This document shows positions 17,421-27,117 of a stretch of 64,000 bases of DNA, piece after piece (within the stretch, counting starts at the first letter, position 1; each line of letters opens with the position of its first letter). A program made the translations under genes and the position numbers. Source of the DNA: Microvirga makkahensis (lineage in GTDB: Bacteria > Pseudomonadota > Alphaproteobacteria > Rhizobiales > Beijerinckiaceae). The notes under the pieces are model-generated. The model ran no database searches. It was given only the letters and a program-made list of their open reading frames with translations, and had not been told where the DNA came from. Where the stretch lies: NCBI RefSeq assembly GCF_009830105.1, contig NZ_WURB01000002.1, positions 124,001-188,000 of the forward strand, written 5' to 3'.

Positions 17421-18362
17421 TTAACCGGCTTTGGTCAACTCCTCCTTGAGTTCAGGGAGGATTGAGAAGAGGTCTCCGACGAGGCCGTAATCGGCGACCT
17501 GGAAGATTGGCGCCTCCTCGTCCTTGTTGATGGCCACGATGACCTTGGAATCCTTCATCCCGGCCAGGTGCTGGATCGCGCCGGAGATCCCCACCGCGAT
17601 GTACAGGTCCGGCGCCACCACCTTGCCGGTCTGGCCGACCTGCCAGTCGTTGGGCGCGTAGCCCGCATCCACCGCCGCCCGGGAGGCCCCCATCGCCGCC
17701 CCGAGCTGGTCGGCGACCGGCTCGATATAGGTCTTGAAGTTCTCCGCCGAGCCGAGCGAGCGGCCGCCCGAGATGATGATCCCCGCCGAGGTCAGCTCCG
17801 GCCGGTCGTTCTGCGCCATCTCCGCGCCCGTGACCGTCGACAGCCCCGGATCCTCGGCCGGGCCGACGGCCTCGATCGGAGCCGCGCCGCCCTCAGGCGC
17901 CGCCGGGAACGCGGCCGTGCGCACGGTGATCACCGTCTTGGGGTCGCTCGCCTGCACCGTCTGGATCGCATTGCCGGCATAGATCGGCCGCTCGAAGGTG
18001 TCGGGCGAGAACACCCGGGTGATGTCGGAGACCTGCATCACGTCGAGCAGCGCCGCCACCCGCGGCATGACGTTCTTGCCGGTCGAGGTCGAGGGCGCCA
18101 CCAGGGCGTCGTAGGAGGAGGCGAGCGACACGATCAGGGCCGCAGTCGGCTCGGCGAGCATGTGTTCGTAAGCCGGCGCGTCGGCCAGCAGCACCTTCTC
18201 CACGCCCTCGAACCGCGCCGCCGCCTCCGCCGCGGCGCGGGCGTTGGAGCCGGCCACCAGCACGTGCACGGGCGCGCCGAGCGCCTTGGCGGCCGAGAGC
18301 GCCTTGGAGGTGGCGTCCTTGAGGTGAGCGTTGTCGTGCTCGGCAATCAGCAACGTGGTCAT
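17421..18362 (-). CDS. etfA: electron transfer flavoprotein alpha subunit
   Basis: A 313-aa protein with the C-terminal FAD-binding signature of EtfA/FixB ([20 protein letters not shown] … [19 protein letters not shown] … [20 protein letters not shown]). With EtfB it shuttles electrons from soluble flavoprotein dehydrogenases to ETF-quinone oxidoreductase. It follows etfB by 15 bases with a GGGAGA site. Placed between two operons rich in flavoprotein dehydrogenases, it is a plausible electron acceptor for them, or it may be the cell's general ETF. It appears more GC-rich than the flanking genes. Confidence 0.93.
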   Translation of the reverse strand: MTTLLIAEHDNAHLKDATSKALSAAKALGAPVHVLVAGSNARAAAEAAARFEGVEKVLLADAPAYEHMLAEPTAALIVSLASSYDALVAPSTSTGKNVMPRVAALLDVMQVSDITRVFSPDTFERPIYAGNAIQTVQASDPKTVITVRTAAFPAAPEGGAAPIEAVGPAEDPGLSTVTGAEMAQNDRPELTSAGIIISGGRSLGSAENFKTYIEPVADQLGAAMGASRAAVDAGYAPNDWQVGQTGKVVAPDLYIAVGISGAIQHLAGMKDSKVIVAINKDEEAPIFQVADYGLVGDLFSILPELKEELTKAG

Positions 18363-18377
18363 CGTTCTTGTTCTCCC

Positions 18378-19127
18378 TTAGAGCACGCCGGCTTCGGTCT
18401 TGAGCTTCGAGACGAGTTCGGCCACCGACGCCACCTTCACCCCCGCCTTGCGGCCGCCGGGCTCGGCGGTCTTGAGCACCTTCAGGCGCGGGCTCACGTC
18501 CACGCCCAGAGCCTCGGGGCTGGTCTCGTCGAGCGGCTTCTTCTTGGCCTTCATGATATTGGGCAGGGACGCATAGCGCGGCTCGTTGAGGCGCAGGTCC
18601 GTGGTGACGATCGCCGGCAGCCTCAATCCCACTGTCTGCAGGCCGCCATCAACCTCGCGGGTGACCTCGAGCGCGCCCTCGTTCAGGTTGACCCGCGAGG
18701 CGAACGTGCCCTGCGGCCAGCCGAGCAGGCCGGCCAGCATCTGGCCGGTCTGGTTGGAATCGTCGTCGATCGCCTGCTTGCCCAGGATCACCAGGTCGGG
18801 CTTCTCCTGCTCCACCATGCCTTTCAGGAGCTTGGCCACGGCGAGCGGCTCGACGACCGCGTCGGTCTTGACCAGGATGCCGCGGTCGGCACCCATGGCC
18901 AGCGCCGTGCGAAGGGTCTCCCCCGCCTGCTGCGGGCCAATCGACACCGCCACGATCTCGCTGGCCTTGCCCTGCTCTTTGAGGCGAACCGCCTCCTCGA
19001 CCGCAATCTCGTCAAACGGGTTCATCGACATCTTCACGTTCGAAAGCTCAACGCTAGAACCGTCCGGCTTCACCCGGATCTTCACGTTGAAATCAACCAC
19101 TCGCTTCACACACACAAGAAGCTTCAT
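18378..19127 (-). CDS. etfB: electron transfer flavoprotein beta subunit
   Basis: A 249-aa protein opening with [20 protein letters not shown] and carrying the EtfB nucleotide-binding pattern '[20 protein letters not shown]' and the C-terminal [15 protein letters not shown] segment. The start is set at this family-typical Met (19127); the longer frame upstream has no homology. It forms the AMP-containing half of the ETF heterodimer with the downstream etfA product. Confidence 0.93.
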   Translation of the reverse strand: MKLLVCVKRVVDFNVKIRVKPDGSSVELSNVKMSMNPFDEIAVEEAVRLKEQGKASEIVAVSIGPQQAGETLRTALAMGADRGILVKTDAVVEPLAVAKLLKGMVEQEKPDLVILGKQAIDDDSNQTGQMLAGLLGWPQGTFASRVNLNEGALEVTREVDGGLQTVGLRLPAIVTTDLRLNEPRYASLPNIMKAKKKPLDETSPEALGVDVSPRLKVLKTAEPGGRKAGVKVASVAELVSKLKTEAGVL

Positions 19128-19256
19128 TTCGTCTGTCCTATGACGTGATTGGACGCTTTCCAGCCGAATGGGAGCGCTGTCTCCTATCGACACCCACCGT
19201 GTTGTCGCGGTGCCGATCGCGCGACGCAGCATGGGCTTCCGGTCGGTGCAGCGATA

Positions 19257-19511
19257 TCATCCGATGAGCATTCCTGCCGCTCGCAACTGAGTCTTGATGT
19301 CGCTTAGGTTGCCTTCGTACTCCCAGGTTTGAGCTGTGTCGTGCGGGCACTCGATGAAAATGTAGTCCTCGGTGATCGACAAGATGCGATCAACCCTGAT
19401 CACCTTCTCTATAAACTCCCGAGGAGGCAATTCATCGATGATGCTCGTCCGTTCCGCAGTGTAACCATGGTATACTTTCACCGGACGGACCCGGGCGCTG
19501 ATGTACTTCAT
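19257..19511 (-). CDS. hypothetical protein (84 aa)
   Basis: A small soluble protein beginning MKYISARVRPVKVYHGY, with a GGAGA ribosome-binding site about 8 bases before the ATG. It is rich in Ile, Glu and Tyr (REFIEKVIRVDRILSITEDY), suggesting a small alpha/beta fold. It lies about 130 bases upstream of etfB on the same strand. No family is recognised. Confidence 0.5.
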   Translation of the reverse strand: MKYISARVRPVKVYHGYTAERTSIIDELPPREFIEKVIRVDRILSITEDYIFIECPHDTAQTWEYEGNLSDIKTQLRAAGMLIG

Positions 19512-19938
19512 TGTGATAGGTCTCCAGTTAAAACTCAGCTCGCATGGTGAACTTCGGCTCAGGCGCAAGCCCCGTGATCTCCACAGTGAGGAATCCAAGC
19601 ACGAAGCCGCCGTTCATCCACTGTGCGCAATCGGACACGTGCCGGAACGACGGACCACGGCCATCGACAAGAACTGAAGACGTCCCACAACGGCTGGCAC
19701 GGAGCGTCGTGCCCCGCCTACCCCGAACCCGCGGCACAGAAGCCATACTCTCCCGTTGGGCGCCGATCGTCATGTACGAACACCGGCGATGTCGCCGATT
19801 CATACCGCTACACATAGCTTTCTCGACCCCGGCAATCACAGATCCCGAAACTCCTAGCCGGTGCATTTAATAGGAACTCCCGCTCCGATCAAAATCGAAA
19901 CGTCGCAGATCAGTATGCGTTTCCCTTATAAAGGCTGA
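19512..19938. other. intergenic, one doubtful frame
   Basis: These 427 bases lie between two minus-strand genes. A minus frame ending at 19528 finishes with a protein-like stretch (WMNGGFVLGFLTVEITGLAP), but its N-terminal half is Arg/Ser-rich and looks like noise. It could be the tail of a decayed gene and is not called as a CDS. Confidence 0.35.
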
Positions 19939-20841
19939 TCAAACGGGCAGCTCGCTCAGCACCTTCTCTCTCAATTCTCGCATCTTCTCGAGGAGAGCCT
20001 CGATTGCCGGGTTCGTGGCGCGTGTTTCCGGCCTGAGCAGGCTCACTCTAAACGGAATCGCGGGCGCCAATGGAACCACCCTCACCTGCTCGCAGCGTTG
20101 CAGGACAGCGGTGAATGGATCGATGATGGCTGTTCCGAGCCCATGCTTCACCATCGCATAGGCAGGCGCCGAGAGGTTCGTCTCATAAATGTGATCGGTT
20201 TCCACGCCTGATGATTGGGAGGCCTGATCAAACAAGTGGCGCCCTGGTGCGAACGACGAATAGGAGATGAAGGATGTACCCGATAGATCCTCCAGGCTGA
20301 GGCTCGAGCGGTCGGCATATGGGTGATTTGCCGGAACGGCGACGACATAGGGTGCGGTACTGAACATCTCCACTCTGAAACCTGAACGCTGATAGGATAT
20401 CTCGGCAAAGCCAAAATCGATCTGCTGAGCTGCGGCGTACTCCTCGACCCTGGTGGATGTGCGCACGCTCAACGTAACTTTGATGTTCGGCCAGTCTGAA
20501 TAGAACTGCGACAGCACAAATGGGATGAAGTCGAGCCCTAAGGCGGGCATCGTCGCTATGTTGATCTCGCTCGCCTCTCCTTTCGCCAATCGCAGAGCCG
20601 AGATTCGAAGCGAGTCCAAAGAGACATAGGCCCGCTCGATCTCCTTCAACAGAGCGTACGCATGCGCCGTCGGTGTCACCAAGCCCTTGCGCCGCTCGAA
20701 CAGCTGAACTCCGAGCTCGTACTCGAGCTTGTCGAGCAGGCGGCTGACAGCGGGTTGGCTGCGTCCAAGAATCTGGGCCGCACCGCTCACGGTTCCAGCA
20801 AGCATCACAGCTCTGAATGCAGCAAAATAACTCAGATTCAT
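19939..20841 (-). CDS. LysR-family transcriptional regulator
   Basis: A 300-aa protein with an N-terminal winged HTH (YFAAFRAVMLAGTVSGAAQI LGRSQPAVSRLLDKLE, residues ~5-40) and a periplasmic-binding-protein-like effector domain (~90-290). It lies downstream of the 28.8-21.3 kb operon on the same strand, separated by a 430-base gap with its own likely promoter. It probably regulates one of the two catabolic operons in response to substrate; which one is not determined. Confidence 0.9.
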   Translation of the reverse strand: MNLSYFAAFRAVMLAGTVSGAAQILGRSQPAVSRLLDKLEYELGVQLFERRKGLVTPTAHAYALLKEIERAYVSLDSLRISALRLAKGEASEINIATMPALGLDFIPFVLSQFYSDWPNIKVTLSVRTSTRVEEYAAAQQIDFGFAEISYQRSGFRVEMFSTAPYVVAVPANHPYADRSSLSLEDLSGTSFISYSSFAPGRHLFDQASQSSGVETDHIYETNLSAPAYAMVKHGLGTAIIDPFTAVLQRCEQVRVVPLAPAIPFRVSLLRPETRATNPAIEALLEKMRELREKVLSELPV

Positions 20842-21271
20842 GAGGAGACTCAGCTACTTTTGGAGAACGTGCGGATCCTATCGGGAACACCTCGCATGCA
20901 CAAAAGGCTACAGCAAGCGGGATGTTGGGGACAAGGATCTGCAAGGCGGGATGCACGGCCTTGCGATCCGGAGTTGAACCGATGACCGACGTCCGTCTCT
21001 CCTGCGCGGCGACCGCAACAACATGACGGAACCACACTTGATTCACGCGAGAGTGGCCCCCGGAAATTCTCTCGAGCCCGGATGACGGTATCCGCAGAAC
21101 AGTTTGCGCAGGAGCCCCTGGAAGGGGCTGGCATTCAGCAGGCCCTGTCGCCTGGTGCGACAGGCCTTTCCAAAAATTCGTCTGCCACTCTGAAGGTGAG
21201 AAAGGATTGACGTGAGGATGCTCCGCACAACGACCTACAGCAGTCGCCCTCTCCACCCTCGGGTGTTCGGG
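20842..21271. other. intergenic; small hairpin, no gene recognised
   Basis: These 430 bases separate the amine oxidoreductase gene from the LysR gene. An 8-bp stem with a 5-base loop (CCTGTCGC at 21144-21151 with GCGACAGG at 21157-21164) could attenuate or end transcription, but no T-run follows. No convincing coding frame was seen. Confidence 0.35.
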
Positions 21272-22597
21272 TCAGAGACCGATCGCGTCCAGAAACTGGT
21301 ACCATCCCGCCACCGTTCGAATGGCCGGCTCTCTCACGAGTTGAAATGGGACTGGCCTGAGCCGCGAGGACGTAACGAGACCGAGATCCGGCCTCTGTCC
21401 GGTAGCCAATTCGGCAACATACTTGCCCATCAGCGATGATAACGCGACGCCCGAGCCATTGTAACCGGCCGCGTATATGACTCTATCATTATACCTGCCC
21501 AGATGCGGCAGGCTGTCGAGCGTCATTGCGACGAGTCCCGACCACCGATGCGTCACCTCGATATTGCTCAACTCAGGGAACTGCCGAACCATAGCCTTGT
21601 GAAGAGCCGAGAAGGCGGCTTCAGTATCCTCTTTTCCGAAAGCTCCGCGACCGCCATACAACAGCCGCCCCTGCGCCTTCCGAAACCACCGCATCATACG
21701 CCGTGTTTCCGTATAGCTGCGGCCGAAGCGGAGCAAGTGTTCAGCGGCAGTTCCTTCCAGTGGCTTCGTCGCAATCATGGCGGAACGAAAAGGTATGACG
21801 GCCTTCTCGATAGGTCGCGTGGCCGGAGAAATATTTGAGTAGGAGTTCGATGCCAAAACAACTTGCTTGGCACGAATCGTCCCATTGTCGGTTTCGAGAC
21901 ATACGCCATCACTCTCAACCTTCAGACTCAGTACGGGCGTCTGCTCACAGATCGTCACCCCTTCCTGCAACAGTCCGTCGGCCCACCCGAGCACGAAATT
22001 GAACGGATGGATGATACCGCCGTGCCTGTTGAGCATGCCCCCTGAGAAATTGCCAGACCCAATCTCCTCCTGGAGATGTTCCGCAGACAGGATGCTGCAC
22101 GCCTGATCGCCAAGTGCCGAGTTGAGCCACTCGCATTCCTGCTTGAGGGACGCGAACGATGCGGCATTGTGGGCACACCGCAGCGATCCACTCGGTTGAT
22201 ACAGCGCCGCCGTGATTTTGTACTCATCGACCAAGACACCGATATGCTCAGTGGCTTCGATCCCAAGTCGGTGCATCCGGCGTGCGGTTTCCAGACCGTA
22301 GCGGCTGCTGATATCCCTAAACGATACTCTGAACTTGCCCGATACGACGCCGCCATTGCGTCCACTGGCGCCCCAACCGACATGATTCGCCTCAAGAACG
22401 ATTGGCGACAGCCCCTTACGGGCAAGATACCGGGCTGAGGACAGGCCGGTATAGCCCCCACCAACGATCGCAACGTCGAACCGGTCCTCACTTCTGTGAG
22501 TGCTGAATGTTGGCCTGGCCGAAGCCGTTGATTGCCACAAGGACGGCCCGATGGGCGCAGATGCACGAGACGACATGGTGGAGGTAACCGAAATCAA
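21272..22597 (-). CDS. FAD-dependent amine/amino-acid oxidoreductase (DadA/PuuB-like)
   Basis: A 441-aa DAO-superfamily flavoprotein. The FAD motif DVAIVGGGYTGLSSARYLAR starts near residue 41 and is followed by a GWGASGRNGGVVSGKF segment typical of gamma-glutamylputrescine oxidase-like proteins. A C-terminal 'YAAGYNGSGVALSSLMGK' FAD-contact motif is present. It oxidises an amine or imino acid. The called TTG start overlaps the stop of the HAD gene (TTGA); an ATG at 22576 is the alternative. It is the last gene of the second catabolic operon. Confidence 0.83.
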   Translation of the reverse strand: MISVTSTMSSRASAPIGPSLWQSTASARPTFSTHRSEDRFDVAIVGGGYTGLSSARYLARKGLSPIVLEANHVGWGASGRNGGVVSGKFRVSFRDISSRYGLETARRMHRLGIEATEHIGVLVDEYKITAALYQPSGSLRCAHNAASFASLKQECEWLNSALGDQACSILSAEHLQEEIGSGNFSGGMLNRHGGIIHPFNFVLGWADGLLQEGVTICEQTPVLSLKVESDGVCLETDNGTIRAKQVVLASNSYSNISPATRPIEKAVIPFRSAMIATKPLEGTAAEHLLRFGRSYTETRRMMRWFRKAQGRLLYGGRGAFGKEDTEAAFSALHKAMVRQFPELSNIEVTHRWSGLVAMTLDSLPHLGRYNDRVIYAAGYNGSGVALSSLMGKYVAELATGQRPDLGLVTSSRLRPVPFQLVREPAIRTVAGWYQFLDAIGL

Positions 22598-23328
22598 GCG
22601 TGATTGTCCTGCCTCATGGAGGCAGCGCCCAGTTCTGCATCGACTGCGTCAGCAAGCTGTGCGAGTGTCGCAAAGTGGAAATCAGGGATCTCGACTTTCC
22701 CCGGAACCGGCGTTCCGCCAAAGCCCTTCAGTTCCTGCCGCCGCTCAATCCAGCAGGTTGCGTAGCCGAGCTTCTTAGCGATCCCGATGTCGTGATACTG
22801 GCTCTGTGCAACATGCAAGATTTCCGATTGCTTGTATCCAAAGGCCGACTGGCGCCCCTTGTTGAACGCGAAGAAGTTCGGGTCCGGCTTCGCACAACCT
22901 GTTTCATCGCAAGTCACGCTGTCATGAAACGGGTTCCCCAGTGTGTCCGAGTAGGCCGAGAACGCGGTTCGATCCGCGTTCGTCATTGCGACGAGGCGAA
23001 ACCTCTTCCGCAAGCGCCGGAGCGCATCCGCCGAGTCCTGGAAAGCCGGATGGCGGATCATAGCCAACTGGAACGAGTCAGCGGCGAGTTCGCTGGAATC
23101 GAGTCCCAGTTCCTTTGTCATATACAGGTAGACGTCTCTCATTGCGTAGGAGGATCGCCCATAGAAGATCTCGCGACCCCGTAGGTACGGTGCAAAGATT
23201 TCGTCGTCAGATAGGCTCCTCGCCTTCTCTCCGCCGAGACTCCGCGTGGCGTTCAAGACACCCGCTTCGAAGTCGATAAGAGTTCCAACAACATCGAAGG
23301 TCAGTACTTTGAATTCAGTGATTTTCAT
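22594..23328 (-). CDS. HAD-superfamily hydrolase, haloacid dehalogenase type II-like
   Basis: A 244-aa protein. HAD motif I is LTFDVVGTLIDFE (nucleophile Asp near residue 10), motif II is AMTNADRTAF, motif III Lys is in GCAKPDPNFF, and motif IV is HVAQSQYHDIGIAKKLG. The HVAQSxYHD form differs from proven L-2-haloacid dehalogenases, so dehalogenation is doubtful; a phosphatase or other hydrolase role is equally likely. The start (23328) has a GGAGAAAG site 5 bases upstream. It overlaps the oxidoreductase gene after it, so it belongs to the operon. Confidence 0.83.
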   Translation of the reverse strand: MKITEFKVLTFDVVGTLIDFEAGVLNATRSLGGEKARSLSDDEIFAPYLRGREIFYGRSSYAMRDVYLYMTKELGLDSSELAADSFQLAMIRHPAFQDSADALRRLRKRFRLVAMTNADRTAFSAYSDTLGNPFHDSVTCDETGCAKPDPNFFAFNKGRQSAFGYKQSEILHVAQSQYHDIGIAKKLGYATCWIERRQELKGFGGTPVPGKVEIPDFHFATLAQLADAVDAELGAASMRQDNHA

Positions 23329-23356
23329 TGGCTTTCTCCAGTCTAGCTTTGTCGTC

Positions 23357-25399
23357 TCAGAGCACGCTGCAGATGCGATACGCATCCAGCATAGCCGAGT
23401 GGATATTCCGGCTGGCGACGGCGTCACCGATCCGGTGGAGTTCGAAACCTTCGTCTCTCAGCTTCGGTTGTGGTTGCAAAGCCAGGAGGGCTTTGATGTC
23501 GGTTACGCCATCGTTGGTGGATTGTGGCCGCAGACCCGCATAGATGTCCTCCATCGGCACCGTGCCTTGCTCGACCACGACATGGTCGACATCCACGAGT
23601 GTCTCCTGCTGGGATACCTCGCTCACGATCCTGGCCTGCAGGCGATTGTTCGAGCGGACAACCTCGACCAACTTGGTGTCGAACATCGGATTGATTCCGA
23701 GCTCCAGAAAGCGCTTCTTCCAACGGAACCGTTCCACATACGTCAGTTCCTCGGCAATCTGGCCGTCGATTGAACAGTAAACGATGCTCACCCCCTGGGC
23801 GGCGAGCTTCTCAGCCGCGAGGGGGCCAGGATGACGTCCGGTTCCATCAAAGATCAGCGCCGTTCCTGAGGCTGAAACATGGCCTGTGAGCACGTCCCAG
23901 GTATTCAGGCAGTGATCCGCACCAGACACGAGATCGACATTGGGAAGGCCACCGGTCGCAACGATGACGACATCCGGATTGAGGGCCCGTACATCGGCAT
24001 CCTCCATATAGGATTCGGTCTGCACACGGACCTTCAGCCGTTCGAGCTCAGACACGCGCCAGTTGACGATGCCCATGAGGTCGCGACGCCAGGACCCCGT
24101 TGCGCCGATCAGGATCTGACCGCCGAGCTGTGGCGCAGCCTCATAGAGCGAAACGTCATGTCCGCGTTCCGCACAGATCCGCGCCGCCTCCAGTCCAGCG
24201 GGACCGCCGCCGACCACTACGATGCGCCTCGGCGCTCCCTTTGCCTTTGCGAATTTGTGCTGAAGCTGAGCTTCTCGGCCCGTAGCCGGGTTGTGGAGGC
24301 AGGACGGGCGCTGAGGCGACTGACAATGGGTGGCTCCGACGCACGGGCGGATCTCGCTCTCGCGCCCTGTCCGGATTTTCTCAACGATGTAGGGGTCGGC
24401 GATCTGAGCGCGCGTCATTGCGGCCATGTCAAGCTTGCCTTCGGCAATCGCATAGCGGGCGGACGCGACATCCGCGATGCGAGCGGCATGGAATACTGGC
24501 AGCCCGACCTCTTGCTTGAACAGACCGACTGGTTCGACCCAAGGGGCAATGGGCGAACCCATGCCGGGCATGTTCTGCTCGGAAAGGCTTCGGATCGTAT
24601 CCATCGAGCCATAGACGGCATTGATGAAGTCGACTGCGCCGGCATTCTTCAAGATCAGCGCGATCTTGACACAATCATCGAACGACAGACCTCCGGGGGT
24701 TCGCTCGTCGATCGTAAACCGCATGCCGACGACAAAATCGTCCCCGACCGCTTTCCGAATAGCCTCGTGAACCAACAGGGCAAAGCGACAACGATTCTCG
24801 AGGCTGCCACCGAACCGGTCAGTCCGATGGTTTGTCAGCGGCGAAAGAAACTGACCGATCAGGTGGCCGCCCGCAAGCGTTTCCAGACCGTCCAGCCCCC
24901 CTTCCTTGCAACGCTTAGCAGCCTCTGCATAGGCACGGATGACACGCTCGATATCGTGCTCATCCATCTCCTTCGGAATGCTGCGGTGAAGTGTTTCCCG
25001 CACAACGGATGGTGCAATCGTGGGAAGGCGGTCGCCTGCATAGGGATCGCCGCGTCGTCCCAGATGGGAAATCTGGCACATGAGCGCCGCCCCGAGACCG
25101 TGCATGCGCTCGCTGAACTGCTGGAAGTACGGGATGATGCGGTCGTCACCGACATTGAGCTGGCGGAAGATGTTCGGCGAATCCCGATCGACGTTGGAGG
25201 ATCCGCCGAACATGGACAGGGCCAGCCCGCCCTTTGCTTTCTCGGCGTGGTAAAGCTGGTACGCCTCACCGGGCATGCCGCCTTCCTCAAGGCCGCAAGC
25301 ATGACTGGTGCTCATAATCCGGTTGCGCAGTGTGAGCTTTCCGATCGTGAAAGGCTGAAGTAGAGGATCCTTCGTGATCTGCTGATTGGTGATGTCCAT
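23357..25399 (-). CDS. NADH:flavin oxidoreductase, N-methylproline demethylase-like (copy 2)
   Basis: A 680-aa paralogue of the 5893-7914 product with the same OYE barrel plus FAD/NAD module (IVVVGGGPAGLEAARICAER at ~386). Motifs such as STSHACGLEEGGMPGEAYQL, LAGGHLIGQFLSPLTNHRTD and CVGATHC…CLHNPATGRE match the N-methylproline/stachydrine demethylase subgroup closely, more so than copy 1. The expected reaction is oxidative N-demethylation giving formaldehyde. It follows the amino-acid ABC transporter genes and precedes the HAD gene in one operon. Confidence 0.87.
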   Translation of the reverse strand: MDITNQQITKDPLLQPFTIGKLTLRNRIMSTSHACGLEEGGMPGEAYQLYHAEKAKGGLALSMFGGSSNVDRDSPNIFRQLNVGDDRIIPYFQQFSERMHGLGAALMCQISHLGRRGDPYAGDRLPTIAPSVVRETLHRSIPKEMDEHDIERVIRAYAEAAKRCKEGGLDGLETLAGGHLIGQFLSPLTNHRTDRFGGSLENRCRFALLVHEAIRKAVGDDFVVGMRFTIDERTPGGLSFDDCVKIALILKNAGAVDFINAVYGSMDTIRSLSEQNMPGMGSPIAPWVEPVGLFKQEVGLPVFHAARIADVASARYAIAEGKLDMAAMTRAQIADPYIVEKIRTGRESEIRPCVGATHCQSPQRPSCLHNPATGREAQLQHKFAKAKGAPRRIVVVGGGPAGLEAARICAERGHDVSLYEAAPQLGGQILIGATGSWRRDLMGIVNWRVSELERLKVRVQTESYMEDADVRALNPDVVIVATGGLPNVDLVSGADHCLNTWDVLTGHVSASGTALIFDGTGRHPGPLAAEKLAAQGVSIVYCSIDGQIAEELTYVERFRWKKRFLELGINPMFDTKLVEVVRSNNRLQARIVSEVSQQETLVDVDHVVVEQGTVPMEDIYAGLRPQSTNDGVTDIKALLALQPQPKLRDEGFELHRIGDAVASRNIHSAMLDAYRICSVL

Positions 25400-25508
25400 A
25401 GTTGATCTGCCGTTTCTGATAATAGAGATCCGATCGGCCGAAGCGCTGTCTGGCCGCTCTTGATTCTTTGATGGTAGGCCGCTGTTTCGGGCGTGCGCCC
25501 GGATCTTG

Positions 25509-26273
25509 CTATAAGACCTGGCTTAGGAAGCGCCTGGTTCTCGGATCTTTTGCATCGTTAAAGAGTTCGGATGGCGGACCATGCTCGACTATGACCCCGC
25601 CATCGGTGAAATAGACATGGTCGGCGACTTCCCGGGCAAACCCCATTTCGTGTGTCACGAGGATGCAGGTCATTCCCTCGGAGGCCAGTTGCTTAATGGT
25701 GACGAGGACCTCTTTGACGGTTTCAGGATCGAGGGCCGCCGTGACTTCGTCGAAGAGCATCACGTCAGGGCACATTGCGAGGCTCCGGGCTATCGCGACG
25801 CGCTGCTGCTGCCCGCCGGATAGCTCACCGGGATAGGAGTTCTCCTTGCCCTGGAGCTTGACTTTCGAGATGAGTTCGCGTGCCCGTTCCTCCACCTGCC
25901 GTCTTGGCTCCTTAAGAACAAGCAGTGGCGCCAGCATGACGTTTTCAAGAGCTGTCTTGTGGGGAAATAGATTGTACTGCTGGAATACGATGCCGACCTT
26001 CCGCCGCAGCGCGAGCACATCGAGCTTGGGATCGTTGACTTCAAGGCCCTCAACTCTGATCGAGCCATGCTGGATCCCGTTCAACCCGTTGATGCAGCGG
26101 ATGAGGGTTGACTTACCCGAGCCGGATGGCCCGATGATGCAGATCACCTCTCCCTTTCGCACATCGAGACTGATGCCCTTCAGTACTTCAAGAGAGCCGT
26201 AGAACTTGCGGACGTCACGCAGTGAGACGATCGGCATTCCGGGTGTCCAGCTGCGGGGGACATTGCCCTCCAT
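25509..26273 (-). CDS. polar amino-acid ABC transporter ATPase (GlnQ/HisP type)
   Basis: A 254-aa single nucleotide-binding domain with Walker [11 protein letters not shown], signature [13 protein letters not shown], Walker [11 protein letters not shown] and the H-loop LVTHEMGFA. It powers the two permeases upstream. The start is uncertain: ATG 26273 gives a 12-residue extension before the family-typical [14 protein letters not shown] (ATG 26237). It is 4 bases from the preceding permease stop. Confidence 0.9.
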   Translation of the reverse strand: MEGNVPRSWTPGMPIVSLRDVRKFYGSLEVLKGISLDVRKGEVICIIGPSGSGKSTLIRCINGLNGIQHGSIRVEGLEVNDPKLDVLALRRKVGIVFQQYNLFPHKTALENVMLAPLLVLKEPRRQVEERARELISKVKLQGKENSYPGELSGGQQQRVAIARSLAMCPDVMLFDEVTAALDPETVKEVLVTIKQLASEGMTCILVTHEMGFAREVADHVYFTDGGVIVEHGPPSELFNDAKDPRTRRFLSQVL

Positions 26274-26277
26274 GGTG

Positions 26278-27117
26278 CTAATGAGAGACAGCATATTTTT
26301 GCTCGAGCTTTCTCGTCCAAAGAGCGATCGGGTAGATGTATGCAAAGAACAGGCACAATAGGAAAAGGTAAAACGGCAGCAGGAACTCTGGCCGCCCTCC
26401 GCCCGCTTCCATAGCAGCCTGGGCGTTTCCGACAGCCTCATGAACGCCCAGGATCGATGCCATCGGTGTGGCCAGGGTGAGCAGGGCGTACCAGTTCATC
26501 CACGGTGGAATGGAACGCTTGATGCACTGCGGCAGAATGATATGCACCATGGTCTGGCGTCTGGTGAAGGCCAGACCTTCGGCTGACTCCCATTGTCCGG
26601 TCGGGATCGAGTTGATGGCGCCGCGGACGATTTCGCTGATGTTGCCCATCACCGGCAGTGAAAAGGCGAATGTCGCCTTGATCCAATCCGGAATGATGAC
26701 TTTCTCTCCGCCCCACAATGTCGCTTCGACCGGGAGGAGGTACATGACCGTGAAAAGGATGACGAGCCAAGGCGCGTTCCGGAACAGATGTGTCACAAAC
26801 TTTGAAGCAACACGGACAACCCCGAGTTGACTGACCTGTGCAATCCCTAACGCGACTCCCAGCACGGTCGCGATGGCCATGGCAAGAAAACTCATCAGCA
26901 GGTTGAGACCGAACCCTTTCAGGATGAAGGGCAGCCAGAGGCTCAGGGTATCGAGCGCCGATAGGTTCGTGGCATCGGCTTCGCGGCTGTTCAAATGGAC
27001 GGCCGCGAAAACAATCACGAACCCCAGGAGGAGAATGGCTCCGTGATACCAGCTGACCCCGGACAGAGCGTATTGTGCCGGCCTGGCGTTGCCAGTTTCA
27101 GTTCGCACCTGCGTCAT
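26278..27117 (-). CDS. amino-acid ABC transporter permease (HisM/GlnP type)
   Basis: A 279-aa membrane protein with an EAA-type loop '[20 protein letters not shown]' and a '[13 protein letters not shown]' segment characteristic of polar amino-acid permeases. An extra N-terminal hydrophobic segment precedes the core. The start overlaps the stop of the partner permease by 4 bases. Confidence 0.9.
   Translation of the reverse strand: MTQVRTETGNARPAQYALSGVSWYHGAILLLGFVIVFAAVHLNSREADATNLSALDTLSLWLPFILKGFGLNLLMSFLAMAIATVLGVALGIAQVSQLGVVRVASKFVTHLFRNAPWLVILFTVMYLLPVEATLWGGEKVIIPDWIKATFAFSLPVMGNISEIVRGAINSIPTGQWESAEGLAFTRRQTMVHIILPQCIKRSIPPWMNWYALLTLATPMASILGVHEAVGNAQAAMEAGGGRPEFLLPFYLFLLCLFFAYIYPIALWTRKLEQKYAVSH

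Noticed and set aside
17568..19148. 526-codon plus-strand frame opposite etfBA
   Set aside because: The His/Arg/Gly-rich composition is typical of antisense high-GC DNA, and the etf genes on the other strand are unambiguous.
19528..19866. 112-codon minus frame ending in a protein-like tail
   Set aside because: The N-terminal two-thirds look non-coding and there is no ribosome-binding site. It may be a decayed gene tail but is not supportable as a CDS.
20930..21000. tRNA-like T-arm (GGTTCAACTCC on the minus strand)
   Set aside because: No acceptor stem, D-arm or anticodon arm can be drawn around it, so the match is chance.
20228..21256. 342-codon minus frame overlapping the LysR gene
   Set aside because: It shares the DNA of the LysR gene in another frame, and the LysR HTH and effector domain are convincing.
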